Notes: a model not told the origin generated them from the sequence alone. A stretch of DNA of 64,000 nucleotides from Geobacillus thermocatenulatus (GCF_002217655.1 NZ_NEWK01000002.1:869164-933163); one strand, 5' to 3'. Positions 18,953-29,767 are shown, counted from the stretch's first letter. Translations and numbers: made by a program.

Positions 18953-20838
18953 CTCACATTTCGCACCCTCTCGACAAAAATCGGGAGGATTTTTTTATCT
19001 TCCTGTCGAATGAACCCTTGAAACACAAGGAAAGCAAAGGAGTTTCTACATCATGAGCGTTCAAATCCGTGCCATTTATGAAAGTTCCTATTTGAATATA
19101 ATAAGCACCATTTTCAAGGATCTTGGTCTCCCTGTGTTGATCGACCGTCTTGTTCCTGTGAATCCTCAATGCCAAACCCGAGCCAGCGATGTGGTCTGGC
19201 TGCTCACCTTGGATATATTGAGCGGTCGGCAAGCACTCGTTCATGTGGAACGATGGGCGCATGACATCGATTTGCCTAAGCTGATCCGGCCAGGGCTTTC
19301 CCCTTCTTGGTTCAACGACGATGCGATCGCCCGACATCTCGATCGGCTGTACGACGCCAATATCCACGCGGTTCTTTCGGCCTGTCTCGTGCAAATTTAC
19401 AAGAAAGAAGGCATCCCTCTTCGGGTGTTCCATGCCGATACGACCGATGCATCCGTTTACGGTACGTATGAATCGGCCTCACCAGATGCCTTGCCGATTA
19501 CGCATGGCTACAATCGGCATCATCGTTGGCAAAAGCAGATCGGATTTGGGCTGATTGGCAACGAGGATGGCATTCCGTTTTATGGCGATGTACACGACGG
19601 CAACCTGCCGGATAAGACGTGGAATCCCGAGGTGTTGTCCCGTGTGCAGAAACAGCTACAGCAGGCAAAGATCGAAGAGGAATGGATTTATGTTGCCGAT
19701 TCTGCCGCCATGACGAAAGACACACTGGCGCAAACGAAGGCCGCCAACGCCTTTTTGATCACAAGAGGTCCTTCTTCGCTTCGGATCGTCAAAACCGCGC
19801 TCGCCGAAGCCGATGCCCAAGAGACGCCGTGGAGAGATCCGTTCTCCTTAGCGGAGAAAAACGGAGCCACCTACCGGGTGTGGGAAACGACATCGACGTA
19901 CGAAGGTCATTCGGTTCGGCTGATTGTCGTTGAATCCAGCGCGCTTGACCAACGAAAAGGAAAGACGCTCGAAAAAGAACGAAACCAAGAAGCAGAGCTT
20001 CTTCGGCAGAAACAAACCCAGTGGGAAAGCCGTCTGTTTTCGTGCCGGGAAGATGCGGAACAAGCCCTAGCGTCTCTAAAGTCGTCCCTTCGTCTCCGGT
20101 TCCATCGCGTCGAGGCGTCGGTCGAAGCGATCGTGCGCCCGAAAAAACGGCGTGGACGTCCGAAAAAAGAGGCGGAACCGGACATGGAGACGCTGTACGC
20201 CCTTCGCGTGAACGTGGAATTCGACCAAGCTGCGTGGGAACAGGCGAGACGGAAAGCGTCCCGGTTTGTCCTTGTCACGACCGTTCCGGAGGAATGGAAA
20301 GGTCAACCGATGAATGCGAAAGAGATCTTGAAGTTGTACAAAGGTCAAATCTCGGTGGAAATGAACTTCTCTTTCTTGAAAGACCCGTTCTTTACGGATG
20401 AGATTTACGTAAAAAAACCGGAACGGGTCGCGGTATTAGGCTATTTGTTTCTGTTGGCCTTGGCGATTTACCGCGTCTTCCAGCGCCGAGTGCGTCCGTT
20501 CATCACCCCGGAACACCCATTAAAGGGGGCGGGAGGACGGAAACTGACCCGACCGACTGGACAAGCGATTTTTCCATTGTTTTGGTATGTTAGAGTCGTC
20601 CTGTTGGAACTGCCGGATGGACGAATCCAACGCGCGTTAGGTCAACCGCTCACATATGAGCAGCGAAGGATTCTGCAAGGATTAGGGATGGACGAGAGTA
20701 TGTACGTCTGATGAAATAAGGAACCACTAGCGATGGTAAAAAAAGGATACGATCGCTAGTGGTGTTGGTTTAAAAATTTTTCTGAAAAAATGAATAAAAA
20801 ATCCTCTCGCTCCCCTCTACTATGGTGCGAAATATGAG
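18953..20838 (+). mobile_element. IS1634-type insertion sequence, apparently complete
   Basis: Terminal inverted repeats CTCAYATTTCGCACC lie at 18953-18967 and 20824-20838, and further imperfect pairing (GAGGATTTTTT) extends inwards. One full-length transposase gene fills the element (~1.89 kb). I could not find a matching target duplication at the two ends, so either the exact ends differ by a few bases or flanking DNA has been rearranged. Confidence 0.75.
19053..20711 (+). CDS. IS1634/IS4-superfamily DDE transposase
   Basis: 552 residues, full length. DDE-type features: VFHADTTDASVYG (first Asp), VADSAAMTKDT (second Asp) and the YKGQISVEMNFSFLKDP region with the Y-x2-R-like motif and catalytic Glu typical of IS4 relatives. 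An insertion between the second and third acidic residues contains a basic KKRRGRPKKE stretch. Start ATG 19053 follows AAAGGAG. No stop or frameshift is seen, so the enzyme could be active. Confidence 0.9.
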   Translation: MSVQIRAIYESSYLNIISTIFKDLGLPVLIDRLVPVNPQCQTRASDVVWLLTLDILSGRQALVHVERWAHDIDLPKLIRPGLSPSWFNDDAIARHLDRLYDANIHAVLSACLVQIYKKEGIPLRVFHADTTDASVYGTYESASPDALPITHGYNRHHRWQKQIGFGLIGNEDGIPFYGDVHDGNLPDKTWNPEVLSRVQKQLQQAKIEEEWIYVADSAAMTKDTLAQTKAANAFLITRGPSSLRIVKTALAEADAQETPWRDPFSLAEKNGATYRVWETTSTYEGHSVRLIVVESSALDQRKGKTLEKERNQEAELLRQKQTQWESRLFSCREDAEQALASLKSSLRLRFHRVEASVEAIVRPKKRRGRPKKEAEPDMETLYALRVNVEFDQAAWEQARRKASRFVLVTTVPEEWKGQPMNAKEILKLYKGQISVEMNFSFLKDPFFTDEIYVKKPERVAVLGYLFLLALAIYRVFQRRVRPFITPEHPLKGAGGRKLTRPTGQAIFPLFWYVRVVLLELPDGRIQRALGQPLTYEQRRILQGLGMDESMYV

Positions 20839-20839
20839 G

Positions 20840-20845
20840 TATAAT
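20840..20845 (+). promoter_or_regulatory. Possible -10 box of gajAB directly beside the IS end
   Basis: TATAAT begins two bases after the right terminal repeat of the IS1634-type element and about 75 bases before gajA. The place for a -35 box, 17 bases upstream, falls inside the IS end (CTACTA, a poor match). The insertion may have replaced the native -35. Confidence 0.4.
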
Positions 20846-20919
20846 TTTGTAATTATTTGAAGGTTTTTTTGAAAAAAATGTCGAAATTCGTTAATAACTT
20901 TTGATTAAGGGGGGGTAAA

Positions 20920-22857
20920 ATGTATATTTCTAGTCTAAGTATTAAGAATTACCGTAATTTTGGAGATGAAGAATTTACAATCCCATTAAAGCCCTTTACT
21001 GCGATTATCGGAGAAAACAATATTGGTAAATCTAATCTTCTAGAGTCGATAGGTCTAATACTTAGTCAAGATATAACAATGTTCAAGAAAAGAATGCTTG
21101 ATATAGAAGATATAAACTATAAAACTAAAGAAACATTTAAAAAACAAGTAGCCAATTTGGTTTTTATGGATGATTTAAAAGGGATAGAAGAGAAAATAAA
21201 ATTTCCTGAGGTTAAAGTTGAAATCGTATTAGAAGATATGGACGATGACCAACTGGCAGTGGTAGGTGATTGGTTTTTCGAACCGACGTTTACTAAAGCA
21301 AAATTAACATATTTGTTTCGGCCAAGGCCGGGATTCAAAAAGAGCGATTGGATTAATCAACAGAAAGAGAAACTAGCAAAATTACATAAAGAAAGACATA
21401 TTGAAAGTAAAAAGTTGTATGAATATGTAGACTTTCCGATAGAACAATATGAATATATTATATACGGCGGAGATAATCCGGCGAATAAATGTGACCCATA
21501 TTTTTTAAGAATGCTTAAGTTAGAGGTACTCGATGCTTTGAGGGATGCAAAAAGAGAGTTAAAAGCAAATGGGGAATATAAACTTTTGTATCGTATTCTA
21601 AACAAAGATTATGACACTGATTTTGTTGGAATACGTACTTTATTAGAAAACTTAAATGAAGAAATAAAACAAAATGAAAAGTTACAACAAATCAAAAGGG
21701 AATTAACTCATTACTTAGATAGAGTGTCATTAGTCAATTCGGTTGAACAAAATAATATAGACTTTAATTTTTCTTCACCCGAAATTAGCGAGATTTTGAA
21801 AAAATTAAGTCTTATTTATGGACAGGAACCTATTTCTATTGAAAGAAATGGATTAGGAAAAAACAACCTTCTGTTTATTTCTCTTGTACTTTCTCATCTC
21901 GCTTCACAAACAGAAAATAAATCGCCATTAATATTTAGAGTGATTGGGATTGAAGAACCAGAAGCCCATTTACATCCTCACTCTCAAAAACATTTGGCAC
22001 ACAATTTAAGTGATATTAGCAAAGTTGAGACATTAGATTCAGACGAGGGGATACAAAAGAATGGTGAGAGTGGTATAAAAAAGGATACACAAATTATTGT
22101 CACCTCACATTCAACACATATTACAACATCCATAGATCTTGAGAATTTGGTAGTTTTGTACAAAGATAAAGGGAAACTGGACTATCATTACATCTTGGAC
22201 GGATTTAAAGATAATAGGGAGGGTAGGGAACATATCCGTTATTTAAAGAAATACATAGATGCGACTAATTCATCAATGTTCTTTGCTAGAAAACTTATTT
22301 TGGTAGAAGGTATCTCTGAGCAAATATTGATTCCAACCTTTTTTAAATTATTGTATGGTCAAACATTAGAAAGAATAGGTTGTAACATCATCAATGTCAA
22401 TGGCCTGGCTTTTAAGCCTTTTCTTGAAGTAATAAAAAATGGCTATTTTATAAAATGTGGAGTTGTAACGGATAAAGATAAAGGTACACATATGGAAAAT
22501 AGAGCAGATGAACTTAAGAAAAAATACGATGGAGACATAATTAAGATTGAATTTAATGAAGAAACTTTTGAAAAAGAGATTCTGAAATTCAATCAAAAAG
22601 GAAAAGGAAAGGATATTTTACTAAAGGTTTTTCAGAAATTACGTCCAAAGTTATTTATAGATTTTTCGCCTAACTGGGACTCAGAAATTAATATTGACGA
22701 ATATTTTGGAAAAATTAAAGAAGCAAAATCAGATTTTGCTTTCTTTTTGCAAGAGGAACTACAAGAAAACCATGATGGCTTTGAAATTCCAGAATATATT
22801 AAAAGAATTTTAAAGTTCATAATGGAGGAAAATGATGGGGAGAAGCAAGAAAATTAG
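20920..22857 (+). CDS. gajA: GajA-like OLD-family ATPase/TOPRIM nuclease (Gabija)
   Basis: 645 residues, AT-rich. N-terminal ABC-type ATPase: Walker A GENNIGKS (residues 31-38), signature-like LGKNNLLFISLVL, Walker B VIGIEEPEAHLHPHSQ, and H-loop IVTSHSTHI. C-terminal TOPRIM nuclease: ARKLILVEGISEQILIPTF with the metal-binding Glu, and GVVTDKDKGTH with the DxD pair. This order defines class 2 OLD nucleases, partner of a UvrD-like helicase in Gabija anti-phage defence. GajA forms the core of the GajAB complex and nicks DNA. Slightly longer than the B. cereus prototype (about 578). RBS AAGGGGGG precedes ATG 20920. Confidence 0.88.
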   Translation: MYISSLSIKNYRNFGDEEFTIPLKPFTAIIGENNIGKSNLLESIGLILSQDITMFKKRMLDIEDINYKTKETFKKQVANLVFMDDLKGIEEKIKFPEVKVEIVLEDMDDDQLAVVGDWFFEPTFTKAKLTYLFRPRPGFKKSDWINQQKEKLAKLHKERHIESKKLYEYVDFPIEQYEYIIYGGDNPANKCDPYFLRMLKLEVLDALRDAKRELKANGEYKLLYRILNKDYDTDFVGIRTLLENLNEEIKQNEKLQQIKRELTHYLDRVSLVNSVEQNNIDFNFSSPEISEILKKLSLIYGQEPISIERNGLGKNNLLFISLVLSHLASQTENKSPLIFRVIGIEEPEAHLHPHSQKHLAHNLSDISKVETLDSDEGIQKNGESGIKKDTQIIVTSHSTHITTSIDLENLVVLYKDKGKLDYHYILDGFKDNREGREHIRYLKKYIDATNSSMFFARKLILVEGISEQILIPTFFKLLYGQTLERIGCNIINVNGLAFKPFLEVIKNGYFIKCGVVTDKDKGTHMENRADELKKKYDGDIIKIEFNEETFEKEILKFNQKGKGKDILLKVFQKLRPKLFIDFSPNWDSEINIDEYFGKIKEAKSDFAFFLQEELQENHDGFEIPEYIKRILKFIMEENDGEKQEN

Positions 22858-24406
22858 TAAACATAAGTTAATTATTGCGGCTGCTGGATCTGGTAAAACT
22901 AGAGAACTAATCAAAAGAATAAAAGATAAGATTAAATTATTACCTCCATCTAAACACTTAATTGTTATAACTTATACTAATGCAGCAACTAATGAAATAA
23001 AAGAAAGACTGGAGGAGGAAATTAGTATTCCTGAAAATGTATTTATAGGAACGATACACAGTTTTTTAATTAAATACGTGATTAAACCGTATGGTAAGAT
23101 TTTGAGGCTTGTTCCCGATGAAATTACAATAACAGATTATGACATCAAAATAGATTCCCAGACGGGAAATCAATATTACCAAAGAAAAAATCAAATAATT
23201 AATGCATTGTCACGTAAAGGCATTATTACTTATGATGGAGTTGTAACTCTAGCGAAAAAAATTCTTAAAAATGACGTGGTAAGGGCAAGATTTTGTAAGA
23301 GAATTGCGTATTTGTTTGTAGATGAATTTCAAGATTCTGATTTAGGTCAATTTCAGATATTTGAAATATTAAGAAAAGGAAACTGCACTGAGATAGTACT
23401 TGTAGGAGATCCTGAACAAAACATCATGAATTTCCGAAAGAAAATAACAAATCATCCTATCGTTTCCCTTCAAGGTAAAAAAACGTATCATGTAGAATGT
23501 ATACAGAATAACTATCGTTCGAGTGAAACAATTGTAGAATTTATTAACCATTTTCATTCTGATATTAAGCAACTTTATAAGAATAAGGAAATTACATCTA
23601 AAAATCCTATTGTGTTTATTGAATCAACTGAACTTAATCAAATTGTACGCAATTTTAATGATTTATGTACTAACAAGGAATATTGTGAAAACAAACCGAA
23701 AAAAAGGTTTTTTCTAGCGTATGAAAATAAAGAATTTGATGAATATAGGATTAATAATAGCGGTAATAGAGAGTCTAAACAGGCATTTAAAGTTATAGAT
23801 TTAATTATGCAATATCTTGGTGCTCTTTATAATGTAAAAAAGTCTAAACTGATTAATCATTTTAATATGGAAACCATTGAATTCAGAAAAAGGTGTTTGA
23901 ATCTGTTTTTTAAAATTAGAAGCGATCCAAATATGAAAATAGAGCATATAATTACATATCTAAATTCATTATTTCCGCATAAGATTAGTCCTTTAGAGGA
24001 AAACACAAATATTCAATTTAAAATTGATAAAATTGTAGAAGATTTTATTAAAGACATCCAATCTATCGATTTTAAAAAAAATATTGATAACATTATTGAT
24101 GATGATTATGAAGACCACTTTCTAACTATTCATAAATCCAAGGGATTACAGGCAGATGCTGTATTAGCAGTGGCCAGCACTGAAAAAGAATTATTAAAAT
24201 GGCTAGAGATAGATAAAAACAAAAGGTTATCAGATAAGACGGATGACTGCCGATTAGGATACGTTGCTTTTAGTAGGGCAAAGGAATTTTTATGTATAGC
24301 ATGCAGAAAAAGTATTAGTGACAGTACGAGACAACATCTTAATAATCTAGGTGTGGTATTCTATAGTGATAAAACTGCCGCAAAAAAAGACTTAACCTAT
24401 GTTTAG
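22832..24406 (+). CDS. gajB: GajB-like UvrD/PcrA-family helicase (Gabija)
   Basis: 524 residues of superfamily 1 helicase. Motifs in order: Walker A IAAAGSGKTRELI (near residue 15), Ia VITYTNAATNEIK, II LFVDEFQDSD, III IVLVGDPEQN, IV NNYRSSETIV, V FLTIHKSKGLQADAV and VI LGYVAFSRAKEFLCIA. All helicase motifs seem intact. It overlaps the gajA 3' end by 26 bases, with GGAGG 3 and 6 bases before two adjacent ATGs (22832, 22835), so the pair is translationally coupled. In Gabija, GajB binds GajA and uses ATP hydrolysis on DNA ends. AT-rich codon use sets it apart from the GC-rich backbone and suggests transfer. Confidence 0.88.
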   Translation: MMGRSKKISKHKLIIAAAGSGKTRELIKRIKDKIKLLPPSKHLIVITYTNAATNEIKERLEEEISIPENVFIGTIHSFLIKYVIKPYGKILRLVPDEITITDYDIKIDSQTGNQYYQRKNQIINALSRKGIITYDGVVTLAKKILKNDVVRARFCKRIAYLFVDEFQDSDLGQFQIFEILRKGNCTEIVLVGDPEQNIMNFRKKITNHPIVSLQGKKTYHVECIQNNYRSSETIVEFINHFHSDIKQLYKNKEITSKNPIVFIESTELNQIVRNFNDLCTNKEYCENKPKKRFFLAYENKEFDEYRINNSGNRESKQAFKVIDLIMQYLGALYNVKKSKLINHFNMETIEFRKRCLNLFFKIRSDPNMKIEHIITYLNSLFPHKISPLEENTNIQFKIDKIVEDFIKDIQSIDFKKNIDNIIDDDYEDHFLTIHKSKGLQADAVLAVASTEKELLKWLEIDKNKRLSDKTDDCRLGYVAFSRAKEFLCIACRKSISDSTRQHLNNLGVVFYSDKTAAKKDLTYV

Positions 24407-24594
24407 ACTTGAGTTTTTTAGGATATTTGGAAAAAGTCTTTTATGTATTTTGTACAATAAAGAATATGTCAATTTGGTTTTATCTAACAGCATTAATGCA
24501 AGGGATGAATTTAGATACACGTTCACACAGTTGGCACGTAAAATTATTAGATTAACTTCTTAAACAGTTAACATTTTCGGCTTAAAAACAAGGA

Positions 24595-24645
24595 AATCCC
24601 CCTCCTATTTTGAATCAGATGAGTGAAAAGGAGGGGGATTTTTTA
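24595..24645 (+). terminator. Strong hairpin after gajB
   Basis: AAATCCCCCTCC and GGAGGGGGATTT are perfectly complementary around a 24-base loop and are followed by T-rich sequence; the A-run on the left makes it potentially bidirectional. The 190 bases between gajB and the stem contain no recognisable gene. Confidence 0.7.
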
Positions 24646-24733
24646 TGGTTAAAATGTTGCTTGAGTATAATTTGCTTATATTCCAATGTTGTTTTAAACC
24701 CGAGTTCGACAGTCACTAGGCAAACAAAATGCC

Positions 24734-24762
24734 TCTCGCCCCTTGATGCAAAAGGGACGAGA
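24734..24762 (-). repeat. Hairpin at the end of the IS1182-type remnant
   Basis: TCTCGCCCCTT and AAGGGACGAGA form an 11-base stem with one mismatch, about 50 bases past the broken transposase frame. It could be the terminator of the original element. Confidence 0.5.
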
Positions 24763-24810
24763 GACATTTGGGCACACTTCGGGCGTGTATCTAGGCGCGA
24801 GGATGGATGC

Positions 24811-25059
24811 CTAGGATCTTCGGACCCGCTCAGAGTGGTCGAACCAATACGAGAGCAGCATCAGGCGAAGCAGCCGTTCCGGATCCGCCGCCGGGCGACC
24901 CGTTTTTTCCGTGTACAGGGGAGCCACCCAATCGTGAATGACGGAAAAGTCGACGGCTTCGTTGATCTGGCGCAGGATATGGTGTGGGGGAACCAGGTCC
25001 TCCATGTCGATGACTTAAAACAGACGAGGCTGAGTCGAAGGGTTTTTGGGGGCTTTCAT
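24811..25059 (-). pseudogene. IS1182-type transposase, N-terminal remnant
   Basis: The minus strand reads MKAPKNPSTQPRLF, a TAA stop at 25015-25017, then in the same frame VIDMEDLVPPHHILRQINEAV and GRPAADPERLLRLMLLSYWF. This is the start of IS1182-family (IS5-related) transposases, which usually read QPRLFKVIDMEDLVP; a single AAA to TAA change would explain the stop. After ~84 residues the homology ends, so the catalytic domain is missing. Confidence 0.7.
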
Positions 25060-25118
25060 GATCCGCTCACGCTCCATTCCAACGATTTTTCTTCCTTTTT
25101 CGACATAAGCCCCCCTAA

Positions 25119-25243
25119 ATCCCTGCCTTGGCGTGTACTTTTTCACCAGCCTTCTATACCCCTTCCGTTTTAGTCGACTATGAAACCGATTTACATGTGT
25201 ATGATCAACGTCTTTGTCCGTCAAGGGAAGGAGGAAGCCGGGC

Positions 25244-25247
<4 letters not shown>
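25119..25247 (+). pseudogene. IS21-type istA, C-terminal remnant
   Basis: An open frame reads SPAFYTPSVLVDYETDLHVY and ends with a TGA at 25245-25247 that overlaps the istB ATG (ATGA), the normal istA/istB junction. An in-frame TAA at 25116 and neighbouring IS1182-type DNA mark the loss of everything upstream. Assignment rests on its position and the DYETDLHVYD-type C-terminus. Confidence 0.55.
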
Positions 25248-25996
<749 letters not shown>

Positions 25997-26015
25997 ATTC
26001 ATTGAGCCGGCAAGC

Positions 26016-28956
26016 CTATGTATTTTTTCTTGCAATTCTCTGCACTTTTTGCTTGCAAAAAACAGCATTTTGATCATTCGGATCCCGTGATTCTACTAAA
26101 TTATTTCCCTCATAAACGTAGCTTGTTGTAATGTTTAAGCCATCTACGTCCTCAATGATTTGAATAGGATTCGCCGCTTCATTAAAGGTATACTGAATTT
26201 TACGGCCATTCGGTTGCGTTACGACAAGTTGTCGTTTTGTTTGGTCATAGTTCATCGTATAGATGCGGTTTTCAGGATCAATCGCTTGGCTTAGCCTGTC
26301 GCCATGATAAATGAACTGATTAACGACCGGTTTTGCTTCCGTATGCGTCGGTTCCAATACTTTCTCTAATCGACCAGTATCTCGTTACTTCCCCGCCCGT
26401 CTGAGTCACTTTGGTTAATAAATCATTGTCATATTCATACTGGATCACCCGATTCATTGGGTCGGTAATTTTCTGGATTCTGCCGTCTATATTATACTCG
26501 ATACTCAGCTTTCTGCCCGATGCATCGGTCACCGACACCAGCTTTCCGTTAGAATAACTGTAGGTAGTGGCATTCCCATGTCCATCTACGATTTTCGTTA
26601 ACTTGCCGTCACTTTTTTGAAAGTGGATTTTCGTTTGATCTTTTGTCGTCAGGATATATTCATCGGTTGTTTCGCTTAACTCCAAGTAAACACCTGTCGG
26701 GGCTTTATACGTGCCGTCGGATAATTTCGTGAATATATGGAGCGTGCCATCTTCATCCGTAAATCTCGCTTCATTTCCTTGGGCAACGATATTCATTTCC
26801 GCATCGCTATGCCATCCTTTTCCGAACAATCCAACCGATGTGGATAAACTATTGTACGTTCTTGTGATTCCAAACCCAGGTCCTCTTCCGGAAATCGAAA
26901 CATCGTCTTCGTCTATAATCAGATTACCGGTAGCGGCATTCACGCTGCCATACGGAACATCAATGATGGACCAGTACTCTTCCTTTCCTAAATACTCATT
27001 CGCCTCCGGAATTTTCACCGTCAATGCATTGTTGGAAAATACCGTTTCCCCATCCGCATTGTATGCGCTGAGTCGGAACCAGTAACTGGTGCTTGTGGCG
27101 TATTTTGTCCCCATTTTCGCATACATGGGGGAAGGATCTTTCGGAAGTTCCAATCCTTGTCCATCATGATGCAACGTTAAGGTGCTGGAATCCCCCTGTT
27201 GAATTTCCTCCGGCGTTGGCCAAATTCCTTTATTTTGCGTCGTCCAATGGTCCACGTCTCCTACATCAAATGCTTCATAGTAAAGTCCATTAAAAATCCA
27301 TACTTTGTATCCTGTTGCACCAGGGATTTTCTCCCAGTCTAACATGACATAACCCGAGTTGCTTCCTAATCGGTTGCTGTAAGCAAACCCTGAAGGCGCT
27401 GATGGCACTGGCAAATCTGGAATACGAGGCATATACGCATCCGAAAAGACGGTTTCCCCTTGAGAGTTATAGGCGCTTACTCGAATCCAGTAGTTGGCAG
27501 CTGTTGCGTATTTCGTTCCTGCATTGGCATAGACCGGGGACGGGTCAACAGCTAATTCTGTGCCAAGACCATCGTTTACATGCAACTTATATCTACCTGC
27601 ATGAATTTCCGTGGATGTTGGCCAATACTTTTTGTTTTTCGTTGTCCAAGAAGTGACGTTCCCGACATCTAACGATTCATAGTAGGAACCGTTAAAAATC
27701 CAAATTTTATACCCCGTCGCTCCACTCACAGGATTCCATTTGAAATCGATATATCCTGTTCCATTTCCATTTGTATAACTTACCCCCGTCCGAGCAGATG
27801 GCTTTGCCAAATTCGGAATGGTCGGCATATACGCGCCTGACATGGCGCTTTCGCCTTGAGGGAAAATGGCGCTGACTCGGAACCAGTAGTTCTTACTGTT
27901 CGGATAGCTTCCGCCTGAATTTCGATAGACCGGGGAAGGATCGACAGCCAGCTCCGTCCCTAACTGATCTTGATGAAGGTCGTATCTTCCAGCGCTAATT
28001 TCAGAAGGGGTCGGCCAGATTTTTTTCCCCTTTGTACTCCAGGAAGTGACATTGCCTACATCAAACGCTTCATATGATTTCCCGTTATAAATCCAAACTT
28101 TATAACCCGCAGCACCAGGAACCGGATCCCATGATAAATTGATATATCCTGTGCCATCCCCATTGCTGAAGGCGGTTCCTGTCGCCGTATTTGGAACGGG
28201 TATCGTATACGTAACAGACAAATATGGTTTATAACTGCTATTCGTAGTGGAAACAACTTTTTTCCAATACGTTTGTCCATTGCCATTCGTATGAAGTTTA
28301 AATCCGTAATTTTGCTTTGTCCCGGATGCCCATTCTTTTACCGTATTCGTTACATCAAATTGCGCCCATTGGTCTCTTGCGACATCAACCTTGCCAATGT
28401 TGGTGGAGGAAGGTTGATGATTCCACGTTAACGTGCTCACGGACCATGGACCATTGACAACATCTAGCCATAACCCTGTTGGTGTCGTTGCATAATACGA
28501 ATGGGTGACATAGACATGGAATGTGGCACTCGTCACATTCATATTTTTGATGCTCGATAGATCTGGGTTCAAAAAGCCATAGCAAGTACCTGTTGTTCCA
28601 TCATAATAACCAACTTTCAAAACGTATTGTCCCTGCGCCGAATTCCACTTGCTTGATGAGGAACTATAGTTGGTTGTCGGATAAGCACTCATTACAAATG
28701 CATCGGTAGACACATTAATGGAAGTACTCGGATCAATATAAACAGGGTATACACGTTTAGGATCCTTCAGCCACTCCGGGTCGGCTTTGACCGTTAAAAT
28801 ATATCCTTGATCATCCTGTTGTAATTCATACGTTACATTCTCTGAGCGCTGCACCTCGCCAGAGCGTTCATCGACATTCGAATCCACCATAAACGGCTTT
28901 GGCAGCTCAAAAACCCTTTCATTTTCTTTATTTGTAAATAAAGCGGTCATCCGCAA
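26016..28956 (-). pseudogene. WapA/Rhs-type cell-wall protein gene, truncated at both ends
   Basis: The 878-codon frame (28956-26320) holds a carbohydrate-binding-like DNRLRE region (residues ~60-250), three tandem fibronectin-like repeats (~255-380, 384-512, 515-650) each with GYKVWIFNG-like and ELAVDPSPVY motifs, a DUF6531-like entry (YGSVNAATGNLIIDEDDVSI) and the first RHS repeats. The frame shifts near 26380; RHS coding resumes in another frame (QFIYHGDRLSQAIDPENRIY) to about 26050, where IS21-type DNA begins. The 5' end lies exactly at 28940/28941 against ykwB-like DNA, so the signal peptide is missing; the C-terminal toxin module is gone too. Intact relatives are secreted polymorphic toxins. 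Confidence 0.85.
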
Positions 28957-29077
28957 CTATACGACAGACGACTTCGCTGATCTCATCCGCGTGCAGCAAG
29001 AAAGTTTATTAGAAGACGAAGAATCGCTCAACCATGCCGTGTTAATGGAATGGCGCAATCCGTTTAAGCAAACATAA
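28941..29077 (+). pseudogene. Deleted second copy of the ykwB-like acetyltransferase gene
   Basis: Bases 28941-29007 are identical over 67 bases to 17794-17860 of the intact gene. After one extra base, 29009-29077 match the end of that gene from 18348 on, with several substitutions, and end NPFKQT-stop instead of NPFRQMTKKN. About 490 bases between these parts are missing. The sequence after the stop is also weakly similar to that after the intact gene, so the duplicated unit included flanking DNA. Confidence 0.85.
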
Positions 29078-29167
29078 GGAAAAATTTGCAACCCTGAAAA
29101 GAAAGGAATCGCCGGCAGCGGCCGCGAATAAGAAAAGGAGACTATCGACAGAAAGGAATCGCGATCG

Positions 29168-29719
29168 ATGAGGACGATTTCCTACAGCGATCCGCTCGCT
29201 CCTTTGCTCATTCGCAATGAACTGTTTTCCTTGCTGCCGGCGCACATCCGTCATCTGACCGTCGTTTGCATCGGCAGCAATCGCATCAACGGCGACAGCT
29301 TAGGGCCGTTCGTCGGCACGCTGCTGGAAAACGCTTATCCGGATCATTTGACCGTCATCGGCACGCTCAGGCAACCCGTCGATGCGACAAACATCCGACG
29401 CGTTTCCGAACAATTGCAAAACGAACACGGAGCATATGTAGTGGCAATCGACAGCATTGTCGGGCCGCAGCCGTTTGTCCATACGATCGCCATCCGCCCT
29501 GGCGCCCTTTCCCCTGGCACGGCGCTCGGCAAATCGCTGCCATCGATCGGCGACATCAGCGTCATGGGAGTCATGATGGAGGACACGGCCGATGTAAGCG
29601 CGCTTCCGTATACGAATTTGCACGTTGTCTACCAAATGGCGAAAGCGATCGCGTTAGGCCTTTCGCTCACGGTCCGGCAACGATATGGCCATGAATCGTC
29701 GAAGCCGCTGTTGGCATAA
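29168..29719 (+). CDS. yyaC: Sporulation protein YyaC (GPR-like, DUF1256)
   Basis: 183 residues. VVCIGSNRINGDSLGPFVGTLL near residue 36 and VVAIDSIVG followed by ALSPGTALGKSLPSIGDISV are typical of the YyaC family, related to the germination protease GPR and hydrogenase-maturation proteases. Its exact role in spores is not settled; it is often annotated as a spore protease. ATG 29168 follows GAAAGGAATCGCG. It stands directly right of the accessory island and is convergent with ptsI. Confidence 0.8.
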   Translation: MRTISYSDPLAPLLIRNELFSLLPAHIRHLTVVCIGSNRINGDSLGPFVGTLLENAYPDHLTVIGTLRQPVDATNIRRVSEQLQNEHGAYVVAIDSIVGPQPFVHTIAIRPGALSPGTALGKSLPSIGDISVMGVMMEDTADVSALPYTNLHVVYQMAKAIALGLSLTVRQRYGHESSKPLLA

Positions 29720-29730
29720 CGCAAAACGAA

Positions 29731-29765
29731 AAAAGCGCGGCGAACATAAACGTCGCCACGCTTTC
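29731..29765. terminator. Bidirectional terminator between yyaC and ptsI
   Basis: AAAGCGCGGCGA and GTCGCCACGCTTT form a stem with A- and T-rich ends between convergent genes. Confidence 0.8.
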
Positions 29766-29767
29766 AT

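Noticed and set aside
18953-20838. Target-site duplication for the IS1634-type element
   Set aside because: The bases next to the two terminal repeats do not match for any 4-8 base length I tried.
22080-24560. CRISPR-like repeats in the AT-rich defence region
   Set aside because: No regularly spaced direct repeats are seen; low GC alone gives the impression of repetition.
24610-25173. 187-codon + frame between gajB and istB
   Set aside because: It is opposite the IS1182-type transposase remnant and reads through its hairpin; shadow frame.
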